Source of the DNA: Polytrichum commune
Lineage: Eukaryota; Streptophyta; Polytrichopsida; Polytrichales; Polytrichaceae
Assembly: GCA_950295325.1 (NCBI GenBank)
Contig: OX485806.1
Span: 20,274,001-20,338,000, forward strand
Reading direction: 5' to 3'
DNA: 64,000 nucleotides
Of the stretch, positions 10,318 to 21,724 are shown piece after piece. Made by a program: the position numbers and the translations under genes. A model generated the notes under the pieces. It saw only the letters and a list, made by a program, of their open reading frames with translations. It was not told where the DNA came from and did not search any database. How positions within the stretch are numbered: the stretch's first letter is position 1; every line of letters starts with the position of its first letter.

Positions 10318-12892
10318 TACATTGTCAGTTCAGCAGACTTCAACCTCCCAAAAAGCTGTGGAGAAGTTTAAGGCGCACACGGGTAGGACGTCTTTGACCA
10401 ACAACAGTATTTAGTGATAATTGAGGTGTAACATAGGTGTGTCTTTGTAGTAAGACATTAGCAGCAAATTCTAGGTAGTAGGAAGTGTAGAGATAGAGTT
10501 GAGAAGGATCAACCGTCCTCACTTTTTAAGATGGTAATTTGGGTCAATTAAGCACCCTTCTAATTTTGCTCTTGAAACTTCAAACTCATCTACAGCTGTA
10601 CGTTAATGACTCCTTGTAGGAGAATGTGAAATGCGTCGTAGGGATGAACTTCACACCTGTACTCATGTTTTTCAACTTCAATCAACTCACCATATGACCC
10701 TGTAATAGTATCATGATGATCTGGACTTGGTATGTGGCATGCACGGGTTCACTTTAACAGGATCAGAGGTAGAAGTTTCAGCAGGGCAACACAATATTGC
10801 ATCATATTTTACTGGTTTCGACATCCATGTACGAGTGGGGACTCTGTGCAAGAGAAAGTGGCAGAATATAAGATTTTTCCCCCCCCCCCTGGGAACTGAA
10901 ACCGAGAAGCTACCAACAGCGTCATAAATGGGCGATCCTTGGGGCCCTAGATTTGCGCTCTTAAATGAAGGTTTCCAAATTCCCTTCCATTGAGTGGTGG
11001 TAACTTAGCCTATAGGTCGGCCTTACACACATCATGCCTCTATGCGTCAAGATAGATTGTAGAATTTGGTCACGTGACCATGAGTTGACTGGTTCAGAAA
11101 ATTTGTCTCTAGTACTACCATGCACAACTTCCAACTCGCAACTGGTCACCGGTTTGCTGTAGCCGCAAAGCAGGGGACATATAACATTTTGACTTCTGCA
11201 CAACTTAGCCTCGGTACTTCTCTTCCACCAGTACTTCGTCGCGAATAATAAGTATAATGGATGTCCTTTAGGACGGTTGTTGATTTTCTGCACTTTTCTT
11301 TGATCATCTGCACCTGTTGCCTTTGATTTGATTTCTGCAAGCTCCTCAAATTACAAGGCAGCAGAACTAAATTTGATGAAATTCTTGCTGATATTTCCAC
11401 CGTTTCTTTATCCGCTTACAAAAAATTCGGTGTGTCAATTCCCTCAAGAAGGTAAGCACTGTCCAAGGTATGCGGCCTATTGTTGCACTTCCAACTCCGC
11501 ACGCAACTTGGCCGTTGGATATATAGGATCTCGTCCAGTTAGCAATCCCACATACTGTCATTTCAAGTTCTATAAGTGGAGTAAGGATGCAGAAGTTATG
11601 AGAAGTCAAAGTGAAGAATATACTCTTTCTCTTCAAATGATCACACCGACCTTCTTAATTGCGTTCAATGCTGAACCTAAAATGATGCCCACACAATTTT
11701 GGGCACATTATCCAAACTCATCCTGCAACAAGTGTCTTTTTGGTGTCTAGTCTTGACTAAAAGTCTTGCCATACACCACTCGAATGTGGGTGTCCAAATA
11801 AGAAGAGCTACCACATAAGGCCCACATGCCTTCGTATAATACGCGGGGGTTCATAGCCGCAACCTTCAACTTCCCGCTTTGGAAAACGTAATATATTACA
11901 AGGAAGGACCAGGGTGAAAATTCTATCCAAAGTTGCTATTCATGGAAGAAAGGTTTGCCATAGATATTTTTATGGCCTCATCCACTCTGGGAGTCGCATG
12001 GTCTTATCATTCATTGACTTCCACTAGATGGTCATGACATATCTAGAAAATAGATTCAGAATCTACCACTTCATACATCATAACCCGTTTAGTGAAACAA
12101 AACAAGTTCAACATATATAGCTTCAGTTTTGTAATGGGTAGAGGTCTTAAAATTTTGAATCTGTTTGGAAATCAAATCACTGTTTCGGACCCAGTCTTCG
12201 TTGACAATATATAAGAATGTGGACAGAGAGGAAAAAGAGAACATGACTGGGATGAAACATCAGAGGAAGTCATGAACTACACTAGGCATATTTATGCATG
12301 CCTACCAACACTTTTACATGCCAAGCAATTTGGGTCTTAGATTGTTGTGACTGGGTCCTCGGGTCTCTCCTTCGGCTCCAAGTTACCAGTTCCAGGTAGA
12401 AACTGACGTTTCCACGCTCTCTAGATTTCACCCAGTTTCACTTGCTGAAAAAGCTGCTCTTACAATGTCAGGGCTGAGCAGGAGGAGTCATAATGCTCCA
12501 GGTGGATCCGTTCTCTTAAATCTTGAGCAACTAAAGATTGGGCCGATCTTTCGGTGTAGGCTTCAAATGCACTTGAGTTCAAAATCGCAGGGCCTCATCA
12601 ATCAATGTTGAAAATCAATTAGTACGTGTGGTGTCACAGCGTGTAGCCAGGCATAGCAGGTCTTCCAGTTTCATGAGGTATGTTACTGGAAGCAATGAAA
12701 TGACAGAGAGGTATGACACTTTTCATTTCCAACAAAATGTTAAGGCTGGCACTTGCATTTGCCCAATTTACAAGCCAATTCCCATAATATTGGAGACTTG
12801 TTTTTGGGTGTTTTCAGTTTGCTCTCTTTGGTACTATCAAATTCATTAGTTTTGTCAGCACTTCAAACCCCTTAAAGAATCTAATATGGTTC

Positions 12893-13010
12893 CCTTTTTT
12901 TCTTTCTTTCTTTCCTCCTTCCTCCTACTTTTTTTTTTTTTTTTTTGGTTACAAGTTGAATGCCTTCAACTGCAAAAGTTAACCAAAGTACAACCACTAA
13001 GGGGAAACTC
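12893..13010 (-). mobile_element. Possible 3' tail of a LINE/SINE-type retroelement (minus strand)
   Basis: On the minus strand a unique sequence ending 'caacttgtaacc' runs directly into about 20 A, followed by a purine-rich low-complexity stretch. A unique 3' end followed by poly(A) is the usual look of a non-LTR element. There is no reverse transcriptase sequence nearby, so the call rests on the tail only. Confidence 0.3.
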
Positions 13011-13063
13011 CCATCATAGGACTCAAGAGGCATCAAAAAATAATATTTATTTTGGGATTGCTT

Positions 13064-13135
13064 CCCGGGGGGGGGGGGGTTCACTCCCATATTTTAGAAA
13101 ACTACGTGAGAACAAATATAGGGTGCACTAAAAGT
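13064..13135 (+). mobile_element. Isolated family-A hAT-type end
   Basis: A CCC plus about 12 G is followed by 'ttcactcc', then 'agaaaactacgtgagaacaa' and 'atagggt'. This is the same subterminal order as the left ends at 151 and 33686. No partner end with a matching 8-bp duplication was found downstream, so this is probably a truncated copy. Confidence 0.5.
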
Positions 13136-13334
13136 TGCAACTTACAAATTATAAAACATGTACTTATAACAAAGTTCAAGCTATATATTGAACTTCATGG
13201 TATAAATTCATTAGAGTGTTCACAAATTGATCATGTCAAAGAAGTTTTGAAACTAACATACCATAGGGTTTAGTAGGGTGGGGAACTTAAATAATTTATA
13301 TTAGGGCCTCAGACTATTGGTAAGCACCATTGAA

Positions 13335-13811
13335 TCACATCTCATGGTTGTCTCTTGGTAGTTGGATGTAATCTGTCAAGTTAGATGCGGGAAGGGCTCC
13401 CATTGGATTTGCACATCTTGTTTGGCTTTGTGAGTTCCCAGTTAGGATTTGCAGGAGCTCTTTGAATTTTTTTATGTCTATGCAAACTCCCACCATCTTG
13501 CAAACTTTGCGTATGTTGATGGTTGATTGTTGAAGGTTGGATAGTAGACGCACATGCATAGGTGCACCCTCCCCAAGCTTCATTTCTCCTACTTTCATTT
13601 TTTTGCTCGCTTGGTATATGGGTAGGATTTTGAATTCTTGTTGTGATTTCTCACATTTTTGGGGAGCATTGCCAATGCAGAGGAGGGGGGTGACATCAGC
13701 AAGAGGTGTTTGTATAAGTGATACCAACTGCGACTTAAGGTACTCGGTTCTAGTAAGGTCATTGATCACAAACCATGTTTGCAGTGTCTTTGAAGTTGAA
13801 ATTGATCTCAC
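13335..13811 (-). CDS. 158-codon ORF, unknown
   Basis: This is the longest minus-strand frame between 12 and 16 kb. It has no signal peptide, membrane segment or motif I can name; it contains a Lys-rich centre (KKMKVGEMKLGEG) and a later KKFKELLQILTG. Composition is compatible with a remnant of transposon coding sequence, and the next 700 bases hold a similarly anonymous plus-strand frame (14115-14552). It may equally be a chance frame. Confidence 0.2.
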   Translation of the reverse strand: MRSISTSKTLQTWFVINDLTRTEYLKSQLVSLIQTPLADVTPLLCIGNAPQKCEKSQQEFKILPIYQASKKMKVGEMKLGEGAPMHVRLLSNLQQSTINIRKVCKMVGVCIDIKKFKELLQILTGNSQSQTRCANPMGALPASNLTDYIQLPRDNHEM

Positions 13812-14114
13812 ATGTTGATGCCTATGCTAGTCCATAGCTTATTGGATCTTGCAAGTGTTCTGAGGGTGACACATATACAAAACTCATACTACTAGTTGAA
13901 GGTATTCATATTATAGATTGGCCCTTTCAATTCTTTGATATTCATAGTAGATGCCATATTAACTACCAGCTTGAGGGGCTTAATAAAGTTCTCTTGGTTG
14001 TATATGTTATGCCACTAGCTGATCCCAACCTTGCATCCAAAAAATGCATGCATGTGGTTGACCCAAATTAATTTCCTAAATCCCACCAAACTCTAGAGTC
14101 CATAGTAGAGGAGG

Positions 14115-14552
14115 TTGAAATCCAAGATCTTACCCCTCTTGATGACTCTAACCAGCCATTACCTCCACCTGTTGGTTCTAGAATTAGTGGTGAGAGCACC
14201 GACCTATGTGGCATCTGACATGGAGTCCACATTGGTGAGTGCCGAGGTTATCGCTAGATACTTGCTGACCAAAGAGAAATCAAGGAAAGATTTGATACTA
14301 ATAACCATGGAAGATCACCAATGGCACTTGAGGTTTTCGGACCAGAACTTTGTGGGTGTAGTAAAGGTGTACTATGTGGAGTGTTGTAAAGAGTTTGGAT
14401 CCACCATTGGAGATCTTTCCAAGAACACAATCCACAACCTTGTTGTCACCTCATGTCTAACATACATATCCAAAATTGGTGCCAAAATAAGGGAATCTAG
14501 CTTAGTGATCATCCCCAATCACGAACGTCTAAATGGAATTCTATTGTCTTGA
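14115..14552 (+). CDS. 145-codon ORF, unknown
   Basis: The frame has protein-like composition from about residue 35 onward (MESTLVSAEVIARYLLTKEK, then MEDHQWHLRFSDQNF and VVKVYYVECCKEFG). Another frame overlaps it with a run reading VEEVEIQDLTPLDDSNQPLP (about 14110-14170), which suggests a frameshifted remnant of one older coding sequence. I do not recognise the family. A transposon source is likely from context only. Confidence 0.25.
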   Translation: MKSKILPLLMTLTSHYLHLLVLELVVRAPTYVASDMESTLVSAEVIARYLLTKEKSRKDLILITMEDHQWHLRFSDQNFVGVVKVYYVECCKEFGSTIGDLSKNTIHNLVVTSCLTYISKIGAKIRESSLVIIPNHERLNGILLS

Positions 14553-15457
14553 CCGCATCTAACCATCAAGCAATAACAAATGAAGGTATTTAGATGTACT
14601 AATTGCAGTGAATGAAACTAGTGCTGATGAGAAAAACCCATTTGCTCTAGTTGGGGATCCTGAATCGAAGGAAGTTAGGTCATGTTTGGGATTTAACGGA
14701 CAATTGAGGGGTATTGTGGACAAAAACAAGTGAATACATGAGCAACCAATATGTGCAAAACGTGGGTTGGTCCAAAAAGAGCCGCCACTTATCAAAGCGG
14801 CTCAAATTTGCCGTTGTTGTATGAGCCATTAACTCAATTGAGTGTCATTGAGTTGAAGGTTCTTCAGGATGCCCTATGTGACTCAGACTATGATGTGGAG
14901 GTGAACTAAAAAATTGGTTTGTTTGAGGAAATGTAGGAGTACAAACCTCTAGTTGCTTGTTGAATTGTTTCGGGTAGGATTTTAGGGAGAGGATGTGGCA
15001 ATGTTTTTGGCAGAATGTGTTTGGAGCGCTAGGGTAAGAGTTAGGGTTTGGATTTTCCATCTTGAACACATAAAGCTAGATGTGGTGTATTGAATGGTTC
15101 TAATCACTTGAACGTGAACAATGACAAAATTTCTTCATACATGAATGTGTAAACTCTAAACAAACTTTGTGATTATTGTTGGTTGGTCGTTTATGTAATG
15201 GTTACATATATGTATAAAATTGTGCTTTTAAACACAAATTTTGGAGGCATTTTATGTGCTTATAAACACAAGCATTTTAAACATGGTATGCATGAACACA
15301 TCACATGGCATGCCAAAATGTCTCAAATGCCGTTTTCTTGAATACAAGGAAGGCTAGTCTAAATTGGCCTTTGGAGGCAGCTCTGCCAACTACATCGAAA
15401 TTTATTTACAAAATGCTAGTAGCATGTGCAAGTGATGACGAGGGAAGAAGTCTCTTT

Positions 15458-15532
15458 ATATCATGAATGTTATGTTCTTCATTGTTACTTCAAACACTCT
15501 TGATAATAATCAAAGCATAACATTCATGATAT
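15458..15532. repeat. 17-bp perfect inverted repeat
   Basis: atatcatgaatgttatg at 15458-15474 is repeated as its exact reverse complement at 15516-15532, with a 41-base loop. It may be a small foldback remnant. The surrounding 14800-15990 holds no gene that I can support. Confidence 0.7.
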
Positions 15533-16032
15533 TAAAAAAGAAGCCGTTGTCTTTACTCTATGAACTTGTGCCCATATAAAATCTATTTCAAAGTGCAATT
15601 TTTGGAAGTGCACTCCACAAGACTAGAAACAAAATCGACCTTGGAAAAGAAAGTCACATGTGAATGTGATGTTTTCATGAATACTATGTTTCATTTATCA
15701 ACATTTTCATGTGTGTTTGTTTAGAATGTGTATATTAGGAAGCTAAATTGTCGGCATGTTGTATTGATGTGTTAATTATATTATTGTATGTGTAAATGTT
15801 AGATTTTACATGTTGTCATCAAAAAATATAATTTATAACTACTTTATGCCCATGTAAAAGAAGAATATTTACCAAGTTAACGTACCCATAGGATCCCCAA
15901 AAATAATAAATATTAGAAAAGTACGTAATAGTGGGGTCCATAACATTTACCTCCTACAATATAATACCCCCTCCTCCCCCAACAATCCATCTTACATAGA
16001 CATGGTTTTGCTTGTTAAATTGAATCTTTTTC

Positions 16033-16190
16033 TTTTCTCTTTTTTTTCTTTTTTTTTTGGGGGGGGGGAGGAGTAGGGATCATAAAGTATATTATTAAGA
16101 GTATTGGAATGATTGAGTGGCACGACAGCTCTTGTTTCCAACAAAGCTTTATTCACGAGCATGTCACCAATCGGCAATGCACAAACCAAC
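16033..16190 (-). mobile_element. Possible LINE 3' end (minus strand)
   Basis: Read on the minus strand, the sequence passes from 'gccactcaatcattcc' through 'cttaataatatactttatga' to a C run and then a long A-rich tail interrupted by G (16023-16058 on the + strand). Plant L1-type LINEs commonly end in a short unique stretch followed by poly(A). No reverse transcriptase is visible within 1 kb, so the copy would be heavily 5'-truncated. Confidence 0.35.
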
Positions 16191-16301
16191 TCCCAAATAT
16201 TTAATTTTTTTGTGGTATGTTTTACTTGCTACCTTTAGGACTCCAACTCTCAACCTCGTCAATTCTTCCTAAATGTCAAACCCAAAAACTAACTCTCCAA
16301 C

Positions 16302-16790
16302 TCAAGCAACAAACTCATGATTCTCGAAGTGAACATCCACTATCTCGGACACTAAAAAAGGTAATCCAAAGCTTTCAAATGAGAGTTCCTTTCTAAAAAG
16401 TCCGACAAAGGATGAAACACAATCACAAAAAAAAAAATCCTTATCTTCACAAACAAATTTTATTTCAATCATAGCTCGCCGCCTCCATGTTTGGACCTGT
16501 AAACAAACAAACACATGCTCAAAGAGTTTCCCAGCCTGACTGTTCTTGACACCCTCACTGGAACTTGGACTCGAGTCTGATCGTTTCCTCTTGGGATCGA
16601 GGCTATGCATCGAACTCGAGAAGAACTTCTCGGGAGCCGCGAGGTCGGTGAGCCTGACATGTCTGTTGCCCGAAGGATTTGTTGATACCAGAGAATTTAT
16701 GACTAAGTTAACACACCAAAGACAAGATGCATCTCCAAACCCTAGATGATGGGTCGCTCCGCTCCCGTCCTTTGGTAAGGATAACCCCAA
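16302..16790 (-). pseudogene. Gene-like fragment on minus strand, identity unknown
   Basis: A 162-codon minus-strand frame lies in a patch clearly richer in G+C than its flanks. The stretch LTDLAAPEKFFSSSMHSLDP and then KRKRSDSSPSSSEGVKNSQ looks like a real protein N-terminal region with a basic, Ser-rich segment. Downstream on the minus strand, TTGTTTGTTTACAG at about 16500 resembles a splice acceptor, so only part of the frame may be coding. The patch could be a captured gene fragment or the first exon of a decayed gene. I found no flanking terminal repeats. Confidence 0.3.
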
Positions 16791-17053
16791 TCTCCTCCCG
16801 TACTCCCGGCCCTAAACTCATTCCCTCCCCCCTTCTCACGGGAGATCACCACTGTTGCCGTTCACAAAATCAGGAAAGTCTGCGTAATCAGCTACTATAG
16901 AGTATATTATTAAGACGAGATCAACTTGGCCACTATTTTAATCACGCTCCTGACTCTTCCGTCGGCAATTGTGTCTCAGCGGTAACTTAAGTTACTTATT
17001 AGTACAAGGAACCATACTTACACGATCTTGGGATTATGAATGTTATTAACTTA

Positions 17054-17581
17054 GGGCCGGTTTAGACTTGGAGTCAAGGTTCAAAAATGGGTTGGGGTGA
17101 AAGAAATCCACTCCTCTCATTGGTAGAGAGGCTGGGACTCGCCTCTTCAAGTTTACACCATGAGTTGGGGCCAATTAACAAATAAATTATTTTATTCATC
17201 ATGACAATGGCCTCAAGCCTTGGAAAAGAGAGCTCCCAACCTTGTGGACTCTTTCCTTCTAGTTGAGGCCATTGTCATAGCTTTTATTTGCTTGTAGTAG
17301 TTTATTCTTTGAGCATTGAATAGGAGGGGAGACGTTCTAAATTTATTGTACTTTAATCATTATCCATAGAATAGTTCATGAGTACGTTGGAACCTCTCAT
17401 AACCCTCTCATAATTGCAGCCTCCAAATGGCCCCAACCCCACCTAAATAGGTTTACACATGAAAGCAATGAATGAAGTTAGGTTACTTTCTTATTAATGA
17501 CCTTGGGGGCCCATTTGCATGCCACATGGGACATATTGGTCTTCATTCACAATGGCCTTGACCCCAAGTCTAAACAGGCCC
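17054..17581 (+). mobile_element. Tourist-like (PIF/Harbinger) MITE with TTA duplication
   Basis: The left end reads gggccggtttagacttggag and the right end, reversed, gggcctgtttagacttgggg. The inverted ends continue with 'tcaagg'. Each side carries TTA (17051-17053, 17582-17584), the duplication expected of PIF/Harbinger MITEs. Inside, a 16-bp inverted pair (atgacaatggcctcaa and its complement) adds a second stem. No coding potential. Confidence 0.85.
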
Positions 17582-17584
17582 TTA

Positions 17585-18098
17585 GGGCCACTTCATACAC
17601 GAGCCGAAGAGCCGTGACCATGAAAGTGTGAGAGCCCAAACGAAAGTGGGTAAAGGTCGTCCCAAGACACCTCCCGAATCATGTGGTGTGGTCACGGGCT
17701 CCCAAGTGTAGTGTGAAGTCATATGTGAGTGGGCCCTCAACCATATGCTATTTCAATGACTATCTATTCATGCAGGTCCTCACGCATGATAGGATAGGAT
17801 AGAATAGAGTAAATCGACGGTTGTGAGCGTTCCAAGTGCCGTGGTCTCCTGGTTTTGTGTTAGGCCTATCTCCAAGAGGTGGTTTTTGATTGAATATAGT
17901 CCAAGTGACCATGCAACATGATCCATTCGGTGCTATGTAAGAACCCATGCAGACTTTACATCCATCTTGCATTCACTTACTCCGTGGGTCCCTCAAGCGT
18001 AGTGTGAAGTGAACTTGGACTGGCTCCGCCTTTTCCACCAATGAGAGTGCTTGAAGTGTAATGGCCATGGGCTCTCAGTCTCGTGTGTGAAGTGGCCC
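17585..18098 (+). mobile_element. Second Tourist-like MITE abutting the first
   Basis: Its ends are gggccacttcatacacgag on the left and, reversed, gggccacttcacacacgag on the right. It starts immediately after the TTA duplication of the element at 17054-17581. The flanks read TTA on the left and TAA on the right, so a clean direct duplication is not present. Insertion of the neighbouring element into this one's left flank may have altered it. Confidence 0.7.
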
Positions 18099-18108
18099 TA
18101 AGTGGCAC

Positions 18109-19315
18109 CAATGAACGTGGAGAACCGGCCGCTTAGTTACAGATGAAATGGTTGAAGTTCAAGACTTTAAGGAGACTACCCATCATTTTAGAGGACTTTA
18201 TACAATATACCTCAAATCAATAAAGAAAAATCGAAAGATGTCAACATGTAAGGTTGAGGCATCTATAACTGATAAGATAAAAGAGTTTGCATTTGTTGAG
18301 GAGGAGTAATAGCTAGGGATTATCTTATTGTAAAGAGATTCTATGGAGAATGCAATTTTTTATTTTTTATTTTTTATTAAATTCATGGATATGGGAATTG
18401 CTATAAAATTTTGAAGCGGTAAAGTTTAGAGGAACATATTGTCACTCTACAGGTTAACCCATAGCTAATTCTTGGCTACAACAATTGTCAAAACTCTTAG
18501 GAGGGTAATCAATCACAAGCCGCCATCACGTAAACCTGAACTCCGTCTGTTTAAAAAATATAAATCTCATCCATGTCGGCATTATAATAAGTACTCTAGT
18601 GAGTGGTTATTGGACATGGTCGACTTTGGATGCCTTGACCTTAACCAGTTGGACTTGGTAACACTAGGGATCTCGACTAGTTATGCCCCAAAACCTCCTT
18701 GGACACTATAAGTGGCACTGCACTTTGCCCAATGTCTAGGGAGATTTTTGAACATAATTGGTCAAGATCCTACTATTTCCAAGTCCAACTAGTTACATGT
18801 TGACATCTTTTGGTTTGAAGTATATTCTGTGAATTCCTCTAAAATGATCGGTTATTCTCCAAAAGTCTTGAACTTCAACTAGTTATATCTCAAACTCAAC
18901 CGGTTCATATGTAACTACACTAATATGAGATTTAGTGTCACCAATTCTCATTGTCTTGCACAAGACTAATTGTAAACCGCGTGATAGTGTCACCAACACC
19001 TAATGTTAACCCAACATTATTTGTCATTCCTTGTAGATTTTCAGGGGAATTATAGATTCCCAGTGCTGTAATTACCATCACTTACCAAGTGGTTTTTTCA
19101 TCCAAATTTCAATCATCCATGACAATATTTCATCACAAGTTGTTGACAAGAGAAGGTAGGGTTTTGGACGACGGATGAACTCACGCATCATCCATGACGA
19201 TATTTGTTCACTTATCCATAAGAAGTGTCATCCGAAAACTTACCATAGCAACATTAAATACCATATGACACTAGATATCATATTTAGTGTAGCGGTCGGT
19301 TTCCCCCGGTTATTG
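18109..19315 (+). mobile_element. Foldback-type element (family D) with nested Stowaway-like element
   Basis: The left arm (about 18109-18260) starts caatgaacgtggagaaccgg and contains 'gaagttcaaga' and 'gatgtcaacatgtaa'. The right arm (about 18620-18917 plus 19290-19315) is its inverted counterpart. Together they would pair over roughly 150 bp or more. The right arm is interrupted by a TA-flanked element at 18918-19289. Related copies lie at 41464-41843, 43382-43553 and 45122-45345. No coding frame of note; the 79-codon frame at 18472 has no motif. Confidence 0.7.
18918..19289 (+). mobile_element. Stowaway-like element (family C), copy 1
   Basis: Begins cactaatatgagatttagtg and ends atatcatatttagtg, with TA on both sides (18916-18917, 19290-19291). 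The ends are inverted relative to each other and each is itself nearly palindromic. It sits inside the family-D element; the same D position is uninterrupted in the D copy at 43382 (gtacctagcggttgg), which gives an empty-site comparison supporting a TA target. Confidence 0.85.
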
Positions 19316-19835
19316 AATGACCTTGCCTATGATCCGATTTACAATTTATCCCCCAACACACTCTTTTACCTAGAATGGCATGGCTCACGCGTAGCATTCA
19401 AGGATATGGGTCGATCAAGTAGGAGCCACTCCAAAGTGCAATGAAGTGTGTTACTTATCTCTAGACTTGAAGTGGTTTGTAAGTTTCGACATGAAGAGGG
19501 CATTGACAAATATGGTCACAAGCAATGTTGCCCTTACGGCCATGATCTCTTGAAGGGTGTGTTTACATGTTTATGTTAGGGGTCCGATACCAAAGAAACT
19601 CCAAAACTCCCGGTACCCAACTCCCTTTCGTACACATACCTATTAAGGCCGGATTTTAATTTCATGTAGTGCAATTTAATCCGATGAGAAGTGGGTGAGA
19701 AGTTGAGTTATAACTTCCAATCTAGTTCATCAATCGTTTGTAGCCCTTTGTATCCCAACATGTATGATTAAATGCATTACTAGCTTATATGGTAAGAGAG
19801 TAATGTAGATTGAATGAAATTATGAAACCCATGAG

Positions 19836-20336
19836 CACCGGGGGTAGGCTCTTCATTGGGAACCTAAATGACATGTGGTGGTGACTATGAAATAAAACCC
19901 CTTATATACGAGAATTTTAAAAAGAAAAGAAAATGTATCGGTACTGACAGGAGGCTAGGAAATGGGCTCATGTTTTTCTACTAAGTTTTTGAATTGAATA
20001 TCAGATAAGGCCTCCACTACATACACATAATATAGATCATGAAAAATAGACCTTCATACATATATGGTTCATTGGGACATGTACCATATGACAATAATGG
20101 ATGAAACGTACATTGGATGCAACTAGCACATCAAATGACATATTTTCCTTCAAACCGTATGGTCCCCTCTGTACATTTACCTTCACTCCAAAAAAGTTTA
20201 AAATCCTTTTTAAATGTATATGCTAAAAAAAGAAATACCTCTCCATCACGTATAGTATGTACGCTAATGTCTCAAATAATACCCCTTCCTACACTCATGT
20301 TAGTTCGTATGTGGTATGAAGAGTCCACCCCCTGAG
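19836..20336 (-). mobile_element. Family-B hAT-type element, reverse orientation
   Basis: The + strand left end reads caccgggggtaggctcttca and the right end, reversed, ctcagggggtggactcttca. The interior follows the family-B reference in reverse ('cccttatatacgaga', 'gggctcatg', 'catgttagtt'). The bases next to the two ends do not match as an 8-bp duplication, so the duplication has decayed or one border is off. No coding content. Confidence 0.7.
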
Positions 20337-20600
20337 TATTGTACAAGCTACATTGAGCCCCCCCCCACCCCCCCAAAAGGCAGGTCTAAACTAGAATCAC
20401 TAAACCCTTGCACAACCCCCAAATCCATAACCTTTGATTGCACAACCAACTAACTCACCTCAAAAAAAGTCAAAAGCCCAAATGGAGGCTTCACAAATGC
20501 AGGTTCCCAGTTGCATGGTTGTTCAATGCAACCTCCCAAATTCAGCCTCGCAGAAGCCCACTCTTGAATGCAACCTCCCCAATGCAAGGTTGGTGAATCA

Positions 20601-20693
20601 TAACATTATTAAGATTCACAATAGTGTTATGTGGGACTGACAATATTCCACATAATATTTTAGGAGCACTGTTATAAATCTGAATATTGTCAT
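20601..20693. repeat. Hairpin repeat (family F), short copy
   Basis: A near-palindromic 93-bp unit: 'taacattattaagatt' on the left pairs imperfectly with 'aatctgaatattgtca' on the right. The interior 'tatgtgggactgacaatatt' is shared with the longer copy at 21725-21890. Confidence 0.6.
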
Positions 20694-21724
20694 GATGCAG
20701 ACTCCCGAATGTAGCATCCCCAATCGTAGACACCCAATACAAATCGCCCACTATGCTAAAGAGGTCTTTAAAGATGGAGCTTTGAGCATGTCCACTTTGA
20801 ACAATCCTCATGCATTTAAGAATCCAATAAAAATTCTATGAGCACTTTAACAAATCCACACGAGGAACATGGATGTTGAGCTTGCTAGGTCTGAAGTCAA
20901 CTTGGTGAAGATCTTTTGGATTATGGAAGTAAAAAATTCATGCATGTTCATGACCTTTAGAAAGATTTTTCTTTGTTCTTTCTTTTGAGCTCTTAGGAAA
21001 CTATGATGAGTACATGAAAGGAACCTCAAGTTCCCAACGTTCCATTCAACTCTTGTTTAGAGCAAAGCTACCCCGACTTGGAAAAAAGGCTCCCAAGGCT
21101 TGCAAGGCTACTAGGATGGCAGTGGAAAACACTAAGGAACATTGACTGGCGGAAAAAATCCCAACATTGTAAGGTGTTTCAAGGTTCGGTTAAATTCTAG
21201 GGGAAATCATTTATCTATCAAATTCATTATAATTTAATGCTAGACAATGAGAGGGGAACAATCTATGCAAATTATTGTAGATATAATTATTGTGAGTTAT
21301 TAGTGCTACATTATTTACTTGCAAAATACTCTATTCCAAGTATTGTTATCTACTACTTCATGTGTATTATACCTATTTATGTACTCTGGCAGAATTGATA
21401 TCCATAGTGAAAAATCTTAATCTCTGCATTTTAGCTTTGCTGATCCTGTATTCAAAGGAAAGTTTTTTTTTTCCATATTAATTTTTGATATTCTAGGAAT
21501 ATAATATCCAAGATACTCGGTTTTCCTTAAAAAAATAGTTTAGTTAGTGCCAAAGTGGTAATGGTGCTACGGTAATAACCCACACTATTCACCGAAGTCG
21601 CTACAATGGTGGTATACCCAAATTGCTTTTCTTCATGAGATTCGTTGTTCAACTTTCCCACCTTTACAAGTTTCAGCACTCATATGTTGGAACTTAAAAT
21701 CAATGAAATTGGAACACCCTAACT

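Larger units (their letters stand above)
8280..12850. other. Repeat-poor, gene-like region of uncertain content
   Basis: Compared with its surroundings, this 4.6-kb stretch has less extreme base composition and lacks the repeat families catalogued elsewhere, apart from a short family-E remnant at about 11760-11830. It holds an imperfect 30-bp hairpin (8324-8407), a (GGGA)n tract at 8639-8667, a (TTGC)n tract at 9008-9027, a duplicated 24-base block at 9391-9430, and a 120-codon ORF (9955-10317). Several candidate exons could be drawn (for example 11328-11750), but none has a motif I recognise. An unannotated gene, a long non-coding RNA or a pri-miRNA would each fit. Transcript data would decide. 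Confidence 0.35.

Noticed and set aside
10878-10891. C run as a family-A right end
   Set aside because: No subterminal signature and no partner G-run with a matching 8-bp flank.
18918-19289. CACTA (En/Spm) transposon
   Set aside because: Tips start CACTA, but the flanks are TA in all copies and an empty site supports a 2-bp duplication; no 3-bp duplication was seen.
19836-20336. 8-bp duplication around this family-B copy
   Set aside because: Adjacent octamers (cccatgag and tattgtac) do not match, so none is claimed.
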